Source: Cerioporus squamosus (Eukaryota > Basidiomycota > Agaricomycetes > Polyporales > Polyporaceae). Taken from it: a stretch of 64,000 bases of DNA. The stretch covers positions 1-64,000 of the forward strand of contig JABYQS010000179.1 in the NCBI GenBank assembly GCA_022592435.1, written 5' to 3'. Below, piece by piece: positions 54,982 through 64,000 of this stretch; positions within the stretch are counted from its first letter, which is position 1; every line of letters begins with the position of its first letter. The position numbers and the translations under genes were made by a program. Under the pieces are notes generated by a model, which worked only from the letters and a program-made list of their open reading frames with translations, searched no databases and was not told the origin of the DNA.

Positions 54982-57900
54982 CTAGGTGTTGGCTGAGCCG
55001 CCGATGCAGGACACGGCGCACTTTGGGGCAGAAGTTTCGGCTTCTTTCCCAGAACGGCTTCGTGCCTTGCTCTTCTTGTTGGTGATGGAGAGTTCCGCAT
55101 CTGTCAGATGGGCGGCATAGTTTGTTCCTCCCGCAACGGCGATGTTGAACAGAGTGGGTGTGATGATGGTTGTGGATGCGCCGGAGCCTGCTCGGTCTGG
55201 TAGAGATGGCTGCCCGGCGGACACAGGTTCAGGATCCTGGGAAGTGGAGGAGGATGGTAGGCTGGCAGATGGGGAGGGGGAAGTACTGCCGTCGGCACTT
55301 CCAAGTCCGGGATTGTAATCCGGAGGCATAGCCTTCAAGAAGTCCTGGTCGGCCTCTTCAGAAGTCTGCAGCATGAACTCCACTGCCTGAGAATTCTTGG
55401 CGCAGAATCGGGCAAGTTCTGCAGTAGCGAGCGCGGTGTCATCGTCGTGTTCCAGTAGCAGTAGTGTGTTCCCGATCCTATTCTCCGAGTCGGCAGACCC
55501 GGTGATGGCAGAGAAGTCAAATGTTGCAAGCTCTTCACGCAGGACAGAGTTGGTGGCATACATGTCGTTCGAGTGTGCGACGGCAGCTGGGCTCGTGATG
55601 GACTCGTACGAGAGATCGAGGGTCCCATGGTTGGGAGTCGCAAACTCGCAGCTGCTCCATGCCTTGAGAACGACAGGCCGGTTGTTGACAAAGAAGCTAA
55701 ATGCATTGAGGAGCCATGCAATTGATGCATTACGGAGGATCGGGAGCTTCGTCGGCAGCTTTATGTCTTCCGGCTTGCCAACTCCTGCTGCGAGTTCCCG
55801 CATTGCCCGAGCAACCACAAAGTCAGTTGCACTGCGCTTTACCTGGTGCTTTAGGAGGCGCTGCAACCCGACATCAGCAGGCTGTGCGATCCCGGTACCT
55901 GTCAGGCACACATGTGAGCTCCAAACCAGGTGCGTAGCGGCGACATGAGGGGTACTAGTACTACTCACATCTGCCCGGAACAAATACAATGATGATATTC
56001 GGGTAAGTGCGCCGGATCCAAGGAAGGAAGTCATCGGGGTCTCCCTTTGCAATATGCACTGGCCAGATGTCGATGAGGAGGAGTCTGTAGGACTTCTCAT
56101 CAAGATTGTTCTTTGCGCGCATCTTGGCATAGTAAGGAAGCAAGGTGTCGGTGACCCACTGGCAAAATCACATATTAATATCCGCTGATTTCCTGTTCAT
56201 CCTAGAACTGCAAGACTCACCTCCTTTGTGGTTTCACGGGAGCTCCAATGACGGTTGTCACCATGTCCATATGTAAACCCGAGCTTGTCAGCCTCTGCGC
56301 GCCGTGGGGCCTCTTGAGCAGGGAGTGATTCGGCTGTCTTTCCACCCCAGACTGACTGAAATGGGAGCATGTTCCTGGACATAGACGATGCAATGACAAC
56401 CGTAGTCTGTAAAGCTTGCCAGTGAGTACTAGTGGCTGAGAAAGGATCATAAGCCCGATTGCATACCTGACGCTTCTCGTCATGTCCAACAATAGATACA
56501 TCCTTCGCACCCTTCAATTCATACGTGTACTTACCGGTGGGAAACAGGGAGATACCGGTCTGATCTGCGTTGACGATCATATCAGCGTGGATGCGGTAGA
56601 AGTTAACAACAAAAGTCATCCATGCAAGCATGGCACGGCAGAGCTCAGTAGCGTTTGCAGGCACCTTGCGGGCAGCCTGTGTCGACTTCCACATTGTCCA
56701 GTGGAGCTCCTGAGAGATATAGTTGTGTACCCAGGTGTCAGACATCTTGAATCCGCGGTTGAAGAGTTCTGGGGCCGCATGAGCGATGTGAGCACGCATT
56801 ACTGCGCTTACCAGGGGCCGCTGAATGCAGCCGCCTAGTGTACGAATGCTCTGGAGTTGTGCGTTGATCGCAGTCTTCACGTCTGGATAAGGTTCCTAAG
56901 ATCAGCCACTGTAGGTCAGTACTAAGCAGAACGCAGAGAGTGTGTCGGACGGCAACTTACCAGGAGTTTAGAGCGGCCAGTTGCTCCAATACGTCCTTTC
57001 TGCGCCCACTCCAGTACCACGTCAGTCCACTTGTAACCACCTCTTCCATCCGGCTCAATCCACTTCGCAACTGTCTGCCGGTAGAGGCCACCCGGTCGCC
57101 CGGGCTCTGGACGGTACCAATCTGGCTTTAGCACATATAAGTACTTCACAATGGCAGCGGCACTCCATCCGACTGCCTTCTGGGCTGCCTTGATGTCCTG
57201 CCAGGGGAAATGATCCTGCCAGTTCGCGCGGAAGCCGGGGCTCTCCCCGGTCTTCTTGAGAACCTTCTCACGATGGGCAAGAGTCTTCTTCGAGACCGTG
57301 GCGAGAGCGTTCTGTTCCTTGAGAGAGATTGTACCGGACAAAGGTTGTGCCTGCACGAACGGTAAGCTACAACGGCTCGTTATCAACACACACACACACC
57401 ATTTGATCTTCGGAAGCATCCGGGACATTACCCAGCAGAGTCCCCGTTGGAACCTCCTCGCTATCCGCCCTGTCCGAGTCGTCGGAATCCAAGATCTCGA
57501 TTGGATCGTGCGTGCTCGGGTGTGACGTCCCTTGGCTCGCATGTGCAGCTTTGCATGCGGCCTCCTGCTTCTTCCGGAAGCAGTACAAGGCCTTCCGGTT
57601 GGCCTCATACTCACGACGGAGTTCTGCCTCGTTCTCCTGCCGCTTTCTCTCCTTGGCCTGCGCATGCTGAACGTGTTGACGGACCTTGGCAATGGCCTTG
57701 GACTGTTGAGCATTGTACTCGTCCTGCGGGATGTTCCCGAAGCCGGTGAAGGAAGTGAGGGTGGATTGTTTGCAGTCCCGACGTGCCTCGAGCTGAGCGA
57801 CAGTGGGACTGCTTGAAGCAGGAGCACTGGGCAGAGCTGCAGATGTTGCAGGAGGTCGAATGGAAGGGGTGGAGGTGGAGGTGGTTTGTTGCTGGCTAGG

Positions 57901-58388
57901 TGGATGTCCGGGGGCGCTGGAGCTGGAGACCTCCATGCTGTTCAAGTCAGTATACCATACAGGAGTCAGAACATGTAAAACATACATTCTGGTGGTGCCT
58001 GAGAGACTGCTGCCATGCGCAACCTCTGCAGCTGAGACTAGCGCGTCGACCCAGCTCTCGACTATTGCAAGTTCATCCGAGTCAGCTTTCCACAGGGCTC
58101 TTGAATAACATGGAGGGTTGCATCGAGCTTCATCCCCTGCTGATCTATCTTGAGGCCTTCAGACTTGTATCCCCAAACCCCGTGGAAGCAGCGGTTCAGA
58201 GCCCCACTGTAGCCAAGGTCTGAGATGTCTTCAGCGTCGAGATCGAAACTCGGATAGCCCATGCCGAAGGGGACAGACGTCGGGAGGGTATAGAAGAGCT
58301 CCAAGAGCTGTAACGTCTTCTGGGAGAGCCGGTTCCGAGCAGGTGCTACGGCAGACCCGGCAGCGCGACTGGGGCCAGCTTGAGACAT
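54982..58388 (-). CDS. Pogo-like DDE transposase
   Basis: Spliced gene inside the element. From 58388 the N-terminal part (MSQAGPSR, SVPFGMGYPSFDLDAED) runs to about 58105, where the frame slips as if one base were missing. ADSDELAIVESWVDALV follows, an intron leads to MEVSSSSAPG (57937), then a coiled, basic region (KERKRQENEAELRREYEANR). After an intron near 57398, a helix-turn-helix-like DNA-binding region (KAVGWSAAAIVKYL ... GLYRQTVAKWIE) leads to the catalytic core: MIVNADQTGISLFPTG (first Asp), SIVGHDEKRQ, LLLIDIWPVHIA (second Asp) and GIAQPADVGLQRLLK (third acid). The tail is Ser/Pro-rich. The stop used is 54982; another frame with basic, nuclear-localisation-like sequence stays open to 54837 and may be the true end. 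Catalytic acids are all present. Confidence 0.8.
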
Positions 58389-59260
58389 AGTGAGTGGTTG
58401 GAGGGAAAAGAGGTGGTATCGGTTTTCTGCCGCAACCACCAGATAGCATTGACTAAAGAAAACAAGACTACATAAGCGAGAGTGTTGTGATGTCATACCG
58501 TCCCCGGTGTGGTGGTTGAGGGTGGTTGTCGCATCGCTACTATGCCTACACCAGTAATGCAATCGCAAATCTGCACAGTAATGCAATTGGGGGTCTAGCT
58601 CCGCTGTCCCTCATCTGTAAATTACAAAACTCGGCACAACAATAGCCCAGAAGCCTTTGAACATGCTCGTAACAACCGCTTCTTGAGAAGTGGCCGGGCT
58701 GAGGAGATACGAGGCCATCTTCCGCGAGTTTGCACCTGCCGGCACTATCATCCGACCTCGCTACAGTGCAATATGCAGGCGCTTCCACTGAAACTCCGCT
58801 AGGCTGTTCTACCATGCGACAGGTATTGACACATAATTTTCCGACATTGGGGGGTGCATTGAGGAGGAGGAATGGAAGTAAGAGTTGGAGAAGCGTGACA
58901 TTTTCGGGCGCTTAGTACCATATAAGGCTGCGTAAACGCTCAGTTCTCAGTGGGCACAGCGTGACTGATTGCGTGACAAGGTTTCTCCGTGGGTTGCATT
59001 ACTGTTGCGACTCAGTGCGCCCCCTCGCCTCACCCTCCATCTCATCCTCTCGTCCCCAAAAAATCGGAGGAGGTGCCCAAGACGGCTTGGAACACACCAC
59101 CGAAGATCTGACAGCAATCAGCTAAGGAAGGGAGAAGATAGTCAAGTAACAAGCCTGAAGTTGCATTACTGGTGAGCGCATAGTATTGTGCTCTGTCCCA
59201 TGTCCCGAGCGCGTCGTCGCCTATTCCACCACATTCACACGGTCGCATGACCGTTTGTTG

Positions 59261-59286
59261 CGTCGTCTAACATCGTGATGGCACAG
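59261..59286 (-). repeat. Right terminal inverted repeat of the pogo-like element
   Basis: Pairs with 54646-54671; TA at 59287-59288 directly outside. A short palindrome (ACGGTC-GCAT-GACCGT) lies just inside, at about 59239-59254. Confidence 0.85.
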
Positions 59287-59571
59287 TATTCCCATGGGCA
59301 CACCTTGCCTGGCGCCATCATGGACCCCCACCTCGACACGCCCGGTGACGACCCAGCTCAGTTTGACTTCTACCATGGGACTGCACGCACTCAGGTGGTG
59401 AAGATCCTCGAGCTTGAAGCCCAGGTCTCGTCTCTCAAGAAGCAGTTGGAGGAGGAACGCGCGCGTAAGCGAGATGCCCCTGCCAGCGCAGCGCTCAGCG
59501 GTACTAGGGGGTTCAAAGTACGACTGGAAGCGTCGATTCTTGGACGATTCGTCAACGACGGAGGGAGATAA
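59275..59571 (+). CDS. Short coiled-coil ORF beginning in the transposon end
   Basis: 98 aa, not assigned to a family. Its first ATG codons (59275 and nearby) lie within the right inverted repeat of the transposon, so either a later Met (PGAIMDP at about 59320) is the real start or the element cut into an older gene. Residues of about 45-65 form a coiled coil (VKILELEAQVSSLKKQLEEE). Such an N-terminal coiled coil is common in DUF6697-type proteins, and DUF6697-like remains lie 3 kb downstream, so this may be the head of that disrupted gene. Confidence 0.35.
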   Translation: MMAQYSHGHTLPGAIMDPHLDTPGDDPAQFDFYHGTARTQVVKILELEAQVSSLKKQLEEERARKRDAPASAALSGTRGFKVRLEASILGRFVNDGGR

Positions 59572-59737
59572 CCAGCCTCGTATAATCGAGGCTACTTTGA
59601 CCTCCCCGATTTATTTTGGATGATTATGAACAGGGGATGGGGTTGGGATGGGTGGTTTAGGGCGGGGATAGAGCGCCAAAACAAAAAAAAATCAGCGATT
59701 TTTGTTTGTGAAGCGAGTCCAGACTCGCTTCGACGAT

Positions 59738-59940
59738 TAGGGCTGCTCAATTCTGGTCGGTCGGTCGGTCGGTCGCTGGTCGCTGGTCGCAGAACGCATT
59801 GATGAAGCCTGTAGCCGAGTCTAGCGAGACTCAAGTAGGAAGGAGGCGACGTCGGCAGTCTTGCCTAGTCTCCCATCACCTCTGGAGCGCTCACTCAGCG
59901 ACCGACCGACCGACCAACCGACCAGAATTGAGCAGCCCTA
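59738..59940. repeat. Large hairpin: 40-44 bp inverted repeat with GGTC runs
   Basis: 59738-59777 (TAGGGCTGCTCAATTCTGG then four GGTC units and GCT) and 59897-59940 are inverted copies differing by one GGTC unit and one base, around a 119-bp loop. Smaller hairpins lie beside it: AGCGAGTC-CA-GACTCGCT at about 59712 and CGCGTGATT...AATCACGCG across 59974-60014. This looks like a MITE-type or other foldback element; target duplications were not identified. Confidence 0.75.
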
Positions 59941-60292
59941 TTTGCCTTGATTCATAGAAAATCGCCCTAAGCGCGTGATTCCCGACTAAATCCGAAGCTT
60001 GATTAATCACGCGATGGCGATTTAAATTGACCTCAAATTGACCTCAAAATCGTACTCTGACCCCCCTATTGATTGGCTTAAACATGCTGTCCCGTGCATC
60101 TGGACCTTCGGAAAGTCGGGTGCATCGATGGATCAAAATTGACAAGCTGTTGACAGAATGCGGCGCATATATTGCCTGAGAGCAGGGGACTAACCTTGGC
60201 TTGACGACGCCGCCCCGGGGTGCCAGGAGGTCGTCTACTGCGTCGCCAGAAGCAGAGGAAGAAGAAGCTGCAAGCGACAACGATGAAATTTT
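59941..60292. other. AT-richer non-coding stretch
   Basis: Contains an inverted CGCGTGATT/AATCACGCG pair and a direct repeat AATTGACCTCA (60020-60048). Otherwise nothing recognised. Confidence 0.5.
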
Positions 60293-61168
60293 TTGTCAAT
60301 AGCGCAACGTCTCAGGAGACGCAAGAGACAGACCCAGGTCGAGGTGGGTGACAACGAATCCTATGTGTATGCGTCTCATCTCTCATGTGCTCACCAGTCG
60401 CCCTACGTCACCCGGAGTCGCAAGCATATTGTACGTTCCGACTCAGAGGACGAGACCCACGTGAGCCCCAGATTTAGGCGAGGCACTGTCAAATGCAGAA
60501 AGGTCATACCAGAGGTGGTTGTACCACGCTTGACACTGGAAGTGCGGGCCAGGTACGCTGCCATGCCACGCTCGCAATCCAACAGTGAGGACCTTCCGGA
60601 GGGACATGGAGAAGAAGAAGAAGAGAAGAAGAAGAAGAAGAAGAAGAAGAAAAGAAGAAGAAGAAGAAGAAGACGAGGAAGTGTGCCAGAGGAAGAAGAC
60701 AAGGATGATGACAGTTCCGAGTTCGGGTGTTCTACCCTCACCGAGTTGTCCGAGTCTGCACCTCCCACTCGCCCTCAGAGTCCCATGCAGGACAATCCAT
60801 TGCGCACGCAACATCATCCTGCCTCCGCTCAGAAATGGAAAGATGCTGAAGTGCCTATGGAGGTAGACCCCGCGCCGGTAGCTGCGCCCCCTCAGCAGAA
60901 GGTGGCGTACCATCTTCGATCTCCATCTAGAGAGCTGTTGTACTTCGACCCTGAAGAGGAAGAAAAGCATAGTGCTGCTGCTGCTGCCACCATCCCCACT
61001 GGACCAAATACGATGAATGGATCGGTCCTGCCCCCTGCTCAGGTGTCGAAGGATACACATACCGTGACTAAGCAGCCTTCTTCATTGCGGCCTGCCATCC
61101 GGAGTACCACCCAATTGCCACTGCCCCAGCCTCTGCCTCAGCAAGCACCTACCAATGCTCCTCAATAA
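60293..61168 (+). CDS. Low-complexity basic/acidic ORF, unknown
   Basis: 291 aa, intronless as read; no family recognised. It begins MSIAQRLRRRKRQTQ, has a Tyr/Ser-rich part, then a long Glu-Lys-Arg run from a GAA/AAG microsatellite, then a Pro/Gln-rich tail (LPLPQPLPQQAPTNAPQ). Position between a coiled-coil ORF and DUF6697-like remains suggests it could be an internal exon of one disrupted gene. The open frame alone is weak evidence. Confidence 0.35.
   Translation: MSIAQRLRRRKRQTQVEVGDNESYVYASHLSCAHQSPYVTRSRKHIVRSDSEDETHVSPRFRRGTVKCRKVIPEVVVPRLTLEVRARYAAMPRSQSNSEDLPEGHGEEEEEKKKKKKKKKRRRRRRRRGSVPEEEDKDDDSSEFGCSTLTELSESAPPTRPQSPMQDNPLRTQHHPASAQKWKDAEVPMEVDPAPVAAPPQQKVAYHLRSPSRELLYFDPEEEEKHSAAAAATIPTGPNTMNGSVLPPAQVSKDTHTVTKQPSSLRPAIRSTTQLPLPQPLPQQAPTNAPQ
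60609..60673 (+). repeat. GAA/AAG microsatellite
   Basis: About 65 bp of GAA triplets with small interruptions, encoding a Glu-Lys then Lys-Arg run in the plus frame. Confidence 0.95.
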
Positions 61169-62053
61169 AGTCAAAGGTCAACACAGGTGCTTGGCATTCA
61201 CTCTGTCCTTTCTCTTGTCGCCACCGCTGGTCTGACTAATGTCGTCTTTCGACCTATCCTCTGTCTTTGTTCATCGTCGACCAATTCCTCAAGCTGCTCT
61301 TGTATTACCCTACAAACTTCGACCACAACTCCGGCTACTCCTCTCACTGCTGTGATGCAACAACCCACTGCCCTACCGGTGATGAGCACCGAGCCTGTCT
61401 GTGCTCATATTTTATTTTCGCATTTTGGACTTATTGTTTGTTTACTGCTTACAGTACTTAGTACAGTTTTCTGGCGCTTCCTGATCCTTAGATAGCAGAT
61501 GTACTGCCGATACGCACCTCAGCTTCCCACCACCACCATCGAGAGCTCAATTCTGCGACCGCTTCTGTGACTGCGCCTTCGACCTGCGACCTGCGACCTG
61601 CAACCTGCAACCTGCGACCTGCGACCTGCGACCCCCGACAGAACCACAGAACCAACAGAAGCTCCGAAGCACCGAAGTACCGAAGTCAGACCGCCGCCGT
61701 CGCACCGTCGCATTCGAAGCCTCACCGAAGAAGCATCTTCCCTCCGTTCGTTCCCAACTTTTACACGCTTTCTCGTCCGACTCCGTTCTTTCCTCTCCCC
61801 GAGTTTAGTGGTTTTTCATCCAGCCGTTCCTGCGATATTCAGCGTACGATACGCCGTTCTCTCTGGGCCCCACCACCGTGTCACCATCTTCAGTTAGAGT
61901 CTCGCTTTTTATTTATTATTCTTCAGCTCTTGCTGGGTGTTTCAGGTAGCAGGACGCGACCCCGCACCCTCCTTGAGGTATTCATTCATCCGCTCATCCG
62001 CAGAGAGATCCTCGTAGGTTGTATCACCGGCAGGGCCATCCCCTGCAGTCAGA
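61169..62053. other. Non-coding or unassigned stretch
   Basis: Holds a 7-bp tandem repeat (61581-61633). Open frames here are short or low in complexity and no gene was recognised. Confidence 0.4.
61581..61633 (+). repeat. CCTGCRA tandem repeat
   Basis: A 7-bp unit CCTGCGA or CCTGCAA repeated about seven times in tandem. Confidence 0.9.
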
Positions 62054-62559
62054 ATGTCCAAGTCGCAAACAACCACGCAACCTCCTGCCACCCCCGTTCA
62101 GATAGTCTCGCAAGCTTCCGTACCCAACAGACAGGCGCAGAATACTCCAATACCTCAGCATGGGATGTTGTCCTTCAGTGTCTCCCCTGGAGCTACTAGC
62201 ACCCCATTGCCCAACTCTCGTGCGGACTGCGAGGATCAGACATCCGCCCACACCCACGACACCTTACCCACCATCGTTGCCAGCTTCGTCATCTCCTCAG
62301 TCACTGCTGACACCCTCCCAAACTCAAAGTGAACAGGTGCAGCATCTGCTCCTTTGTTGCTCACCATGTGTGACTTAACCTTGAGTACACTAGACCTTGC
62401 AGAGACACTGCGTCCCTCTTGTACTCGCAGGTGTGTGGGTCAAGTGTTCTCTGCCACTCATGACTGAGGATGCCGCGTCCGACCGGCTGAGTGGCTACCG
62501 TCAGTTCGAAGTACTGACAATTGACCCAGAGCTGCATTCCGTTACTATGTCGTGATCTT

Positions 62560-63160
62560 TCCTCAGCGCTGCTTTGGGTGGGAATGGTCAGCAGCCAAGT
62601 ACTGTCGCGAGGAACAGCGACAACTTCTTGTTCTCCAAGTTCGACATGCAGCCCAATCTTCCATACAAGTTTGGGATGCCCGGGTTGTTGTGCACTGCAA
62701 GCTGTTTTTGCGATTGGAAGGTGGGGCAGCAGAAGCTCTTCGTCGGCCTGCGTGAGCTCCATGTCTGGTATGTCGGGGATTATGAGCTCAAGCCCAGCTT
62801 GGCGCTGTCTGGGGACTCGAGGAGTATCGGGCATGGCCCACAGAGGTCAGTCGTCGCATTTCGGCCCTTGACGTGCGACGTGCTTTATGCACAAGAGGTA
62901 TCTCCCTAGATGAAGTTCAAATGGGCGGCTTACATCCGGATGACGCAGAAGCATCGCGACATCAGGGTTTAAATTGTGATGTGTTGCAAGCTGCAATGGG
63001 AGCCGTCCGAGGTGGAGCTCACGTCCGCCATCGGCAACAAGAACAAATACGATGACCTGACAGACTCCGAGATTATCCAAGCGTACGAGGAAGGGCGTGA
63101 AATGCGTGGATCTCACTACCGAGCCGGGGTGCTGTCACTAATGTGCAGTGCATGTGCACT
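62560..63160 (+). pseudogene. DUF6697-like gene remains
   Basis: One frame (62574-62830) gives GGNGQQPSTVARNSDNFLFS, NLPYKFGMPGLL and LHVWYVGDYELKPSLAL, resembling the core of basidiomycete DUF6697 proteins. The reading then changes frame near 62810 (LEEYRAWPTEVSRRIS) and again near 62920 (FKWAAYIRMTQKHRDIRV, then a stop), ending with WEPSEVEL and LTDSEIIQAYEEGRE at about 63000-63100. At least two frame changes and a stop break it. A Ser/Pro-rich ORF at 62054-62332 may be its upstream exon. The DUF assignment is from recalled motif pattern. Confidence 0.5.
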
Positions 63161-63623
63161 AGGTCATGTATGTCTGGTGCATGCAATGCGTCGGCTTTGA
63201 TGTCAAGATTTTGTAAGCCATACATGAGAAGCACAACAGCTATGTCCCTGCCCGGCCCTGCGCATGAAGAGGGAGAAGAAACTTGTCGTCAACAATCATC
63301 CAGCTTCCTAAGCTTCTACATCAGCAATGTCGCACTTTACCTTAGGGATCTTACAGGACTTCTGTAAGTTCCGTAAGATGCGTAAGTCATAAGTTCAACT
63401 CACCTTAATTAAGTTATGTCCCGTTTCTTAGCTAAGGCATCTCCAACTTATGGCAACTTGTGGCCAACTTTTCTAAGCTGTCAGAATTAAGTAAGTACCG
63501 TAAGGCCCTCAGTAAGTTCTTGTTCAACCGACGTCCATTGGGGCTCGAAGCGCTTGTAGGCAGGGTATCACTGGCAGAGAGATAGCACATTCATCGTGTA
63601 TGTACTAGAATTACATTGCTATT
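63161..63623. other. Non-coding stretch with TAAGT-rich sequence
   Basis: 63360-63520 has many scattered GTAAGT/TAAGTT words, without a clean tandem period. No gene recognised. Confidence 0.4.
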
Positions 63624-63992
63624 CTACGCATCAGCGACCAGCATACAATCAGAATCCTCATCGTCCGCTTGCTGTGCCTGGTTCTGGGCATCAACAGTCG
63701 CCTTCCCACCCTTCCCGGCCTTTGTCCGCTTCCCCGGGGCTGTCTGCCGCCGCACCATCACCGCCCGAGCGTCTTCCACGATCGCTGACCATTCTTCGGC
63801 GGTGAGAGAATCAATTACCTTCAAGATTCGCGAGAGCTTCTTGTCGTTCTTCTGCTTACCATCGAAGAACACGATGGTATCACTGTAGTTGTCGCTGGAG
63901 AACCATCCAGCGCATCCCAGTGGCGGCGCCCATACCCCGGACTGGTAATGTGTCAGCGTGTGCAGTGCCTGACATGAGGGTGAAGTCAGCAA
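63624..63992 (-). CDS. Unknown ORF, probably a gene fragment
   Basis: 122 aa with plausible coding character (NYSDTIVFFDGKQKNDKKL, then LTAEEWSAIVEDARAVMVRR and a basic tail) but no family recognised. The first residues may be leader or intron, and the gene may extend beyond the window edge. Confidence 0.35.
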   Translation of the reverse strand: MLTSPSCQALHTLTHYQSGVWAPPLGCAGWFSSDNYSDTIVFFDGKQKNDKKLSRILKVIDSLTAEEWSAIVEDARAVMVRRQTAPGKRTKAGKGGKATVDAQNQAQQADDEDSDCMLVADA

Positions 63993-64000
63993 CGGCTAGT

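Larger units (their letters stand above)
54646..59286 (-). mobile_element. Complete pogo-like (Tc1/mariner superfamily) DNA transposon, 4.6 kb
   Basis: Terminal inverted repeats at 54646-54671 and 59261-59286 start CTGTGCCRTCACGAYGTTAG and agree at 24 of 26 positions. Each end is flanked by TA, the target duplication typical of Tc1/mariner and pogo elements. A subterminal GTCCCATGTCCCG block occurs near both ends (about 54671 and 59197) in the same orientation. Inside is one DDE transposase gene on the minus strand. The well-kept ends and coding region suggest recent insertion. The boundaries are seen directly; the superfamily is inferred from the ends and the transposase. Confidence 0.85.

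Noticed and set aside
58062..58388. Separate small gene upstream of the transposase
   Set aside because: The reading continues smoothly into the transposase after a single one-base gap, so it was kept as the transposase N-terminus.
62361..62834. 157-codon open frame on the minus strand
   Set aside because: The plus strand carries the DUF6697-like blocks in this stretch, so the minus frame is taken as a shadow.

Overview
The window looks like nuclear DNA of an agaricomycete (mushroom-forming basidiomycete, plausibly a polypore-type genome). It is GC-rich, its genes are dense and split by many 45-65 bp GT..AG introns, and its housekeeping genes (cytochrome c peroxidase, eL39, GET1, malate synthase, PRM1, TAF12, peptidyl-tRNA hydrolase) have fungal features. 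Basidiomycete-type F-box families and degenerate transposon genes lie between them. All gene models were built by hand from reading frames and splice signals, so exon borders are good estimates rather than proven sites.

Layout. 0-8.2 kb is accessory: a broken integrase-core gene, an unknown cysteine-motif protein, a convergent intact PIF1-type helicase, and a 12-copy minisatellite. 8.2-17 kb holds a truncated and an intact short-chain dehydrogenase (SDR) facing each other around a tRNA-Lys relic, then a long coiled-coil protein resembling animal HMMR/RHAMM, then an F-box-type gene. 18.8-31 kb is a housekeeping stretch: CCP1, an ER FKBP, RPL39, GET1, malate synthase, a conserved hypothetical, a metallophosphoesterase and a kinase-like protein. 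31.2-35.7 kb repeats the SDR and F-box families as damaged copies; the SDR copy carries an internal inversion of about 0.5 kb. 36-54.4 kb is again well-kept genes: PRM1, a secreted protein, TAF12, an F-box protein, an Smr-domain protein, a GH92 mannosidase, PTH1 and a PAQR/HlyIII membrane protein. 54.6-59.3 kb is a complete DNA transposon with terminal inverted repeats, TA flanks and a pogo-like DDE transposase. 59.3-64 kb is repeat-rich, with a large hairpin, microsatellites and remains of a DUF6697-like gene.

Themes. The conserved genes work separately (peroxide detoxification, tail-anchored protein insertion, glyoxylate cycle, cell fusion, transcription initiation); no biosynthetic cluster is visible. 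The most informative structures are the pogo-like element with both ends readable, the inverted middle of the third SDR copy, a four-fold ACGCGT array at exact 10-bp spacing inside an enlarged intron, and the fungal HMMR-like protein. Several conserved genes (CCP1, GET1, the Smr protein) are each one base short at one or two places. This may reflect consensus errors in the assembly, so single-frameshift pseudogene calls here should be treated with caution.
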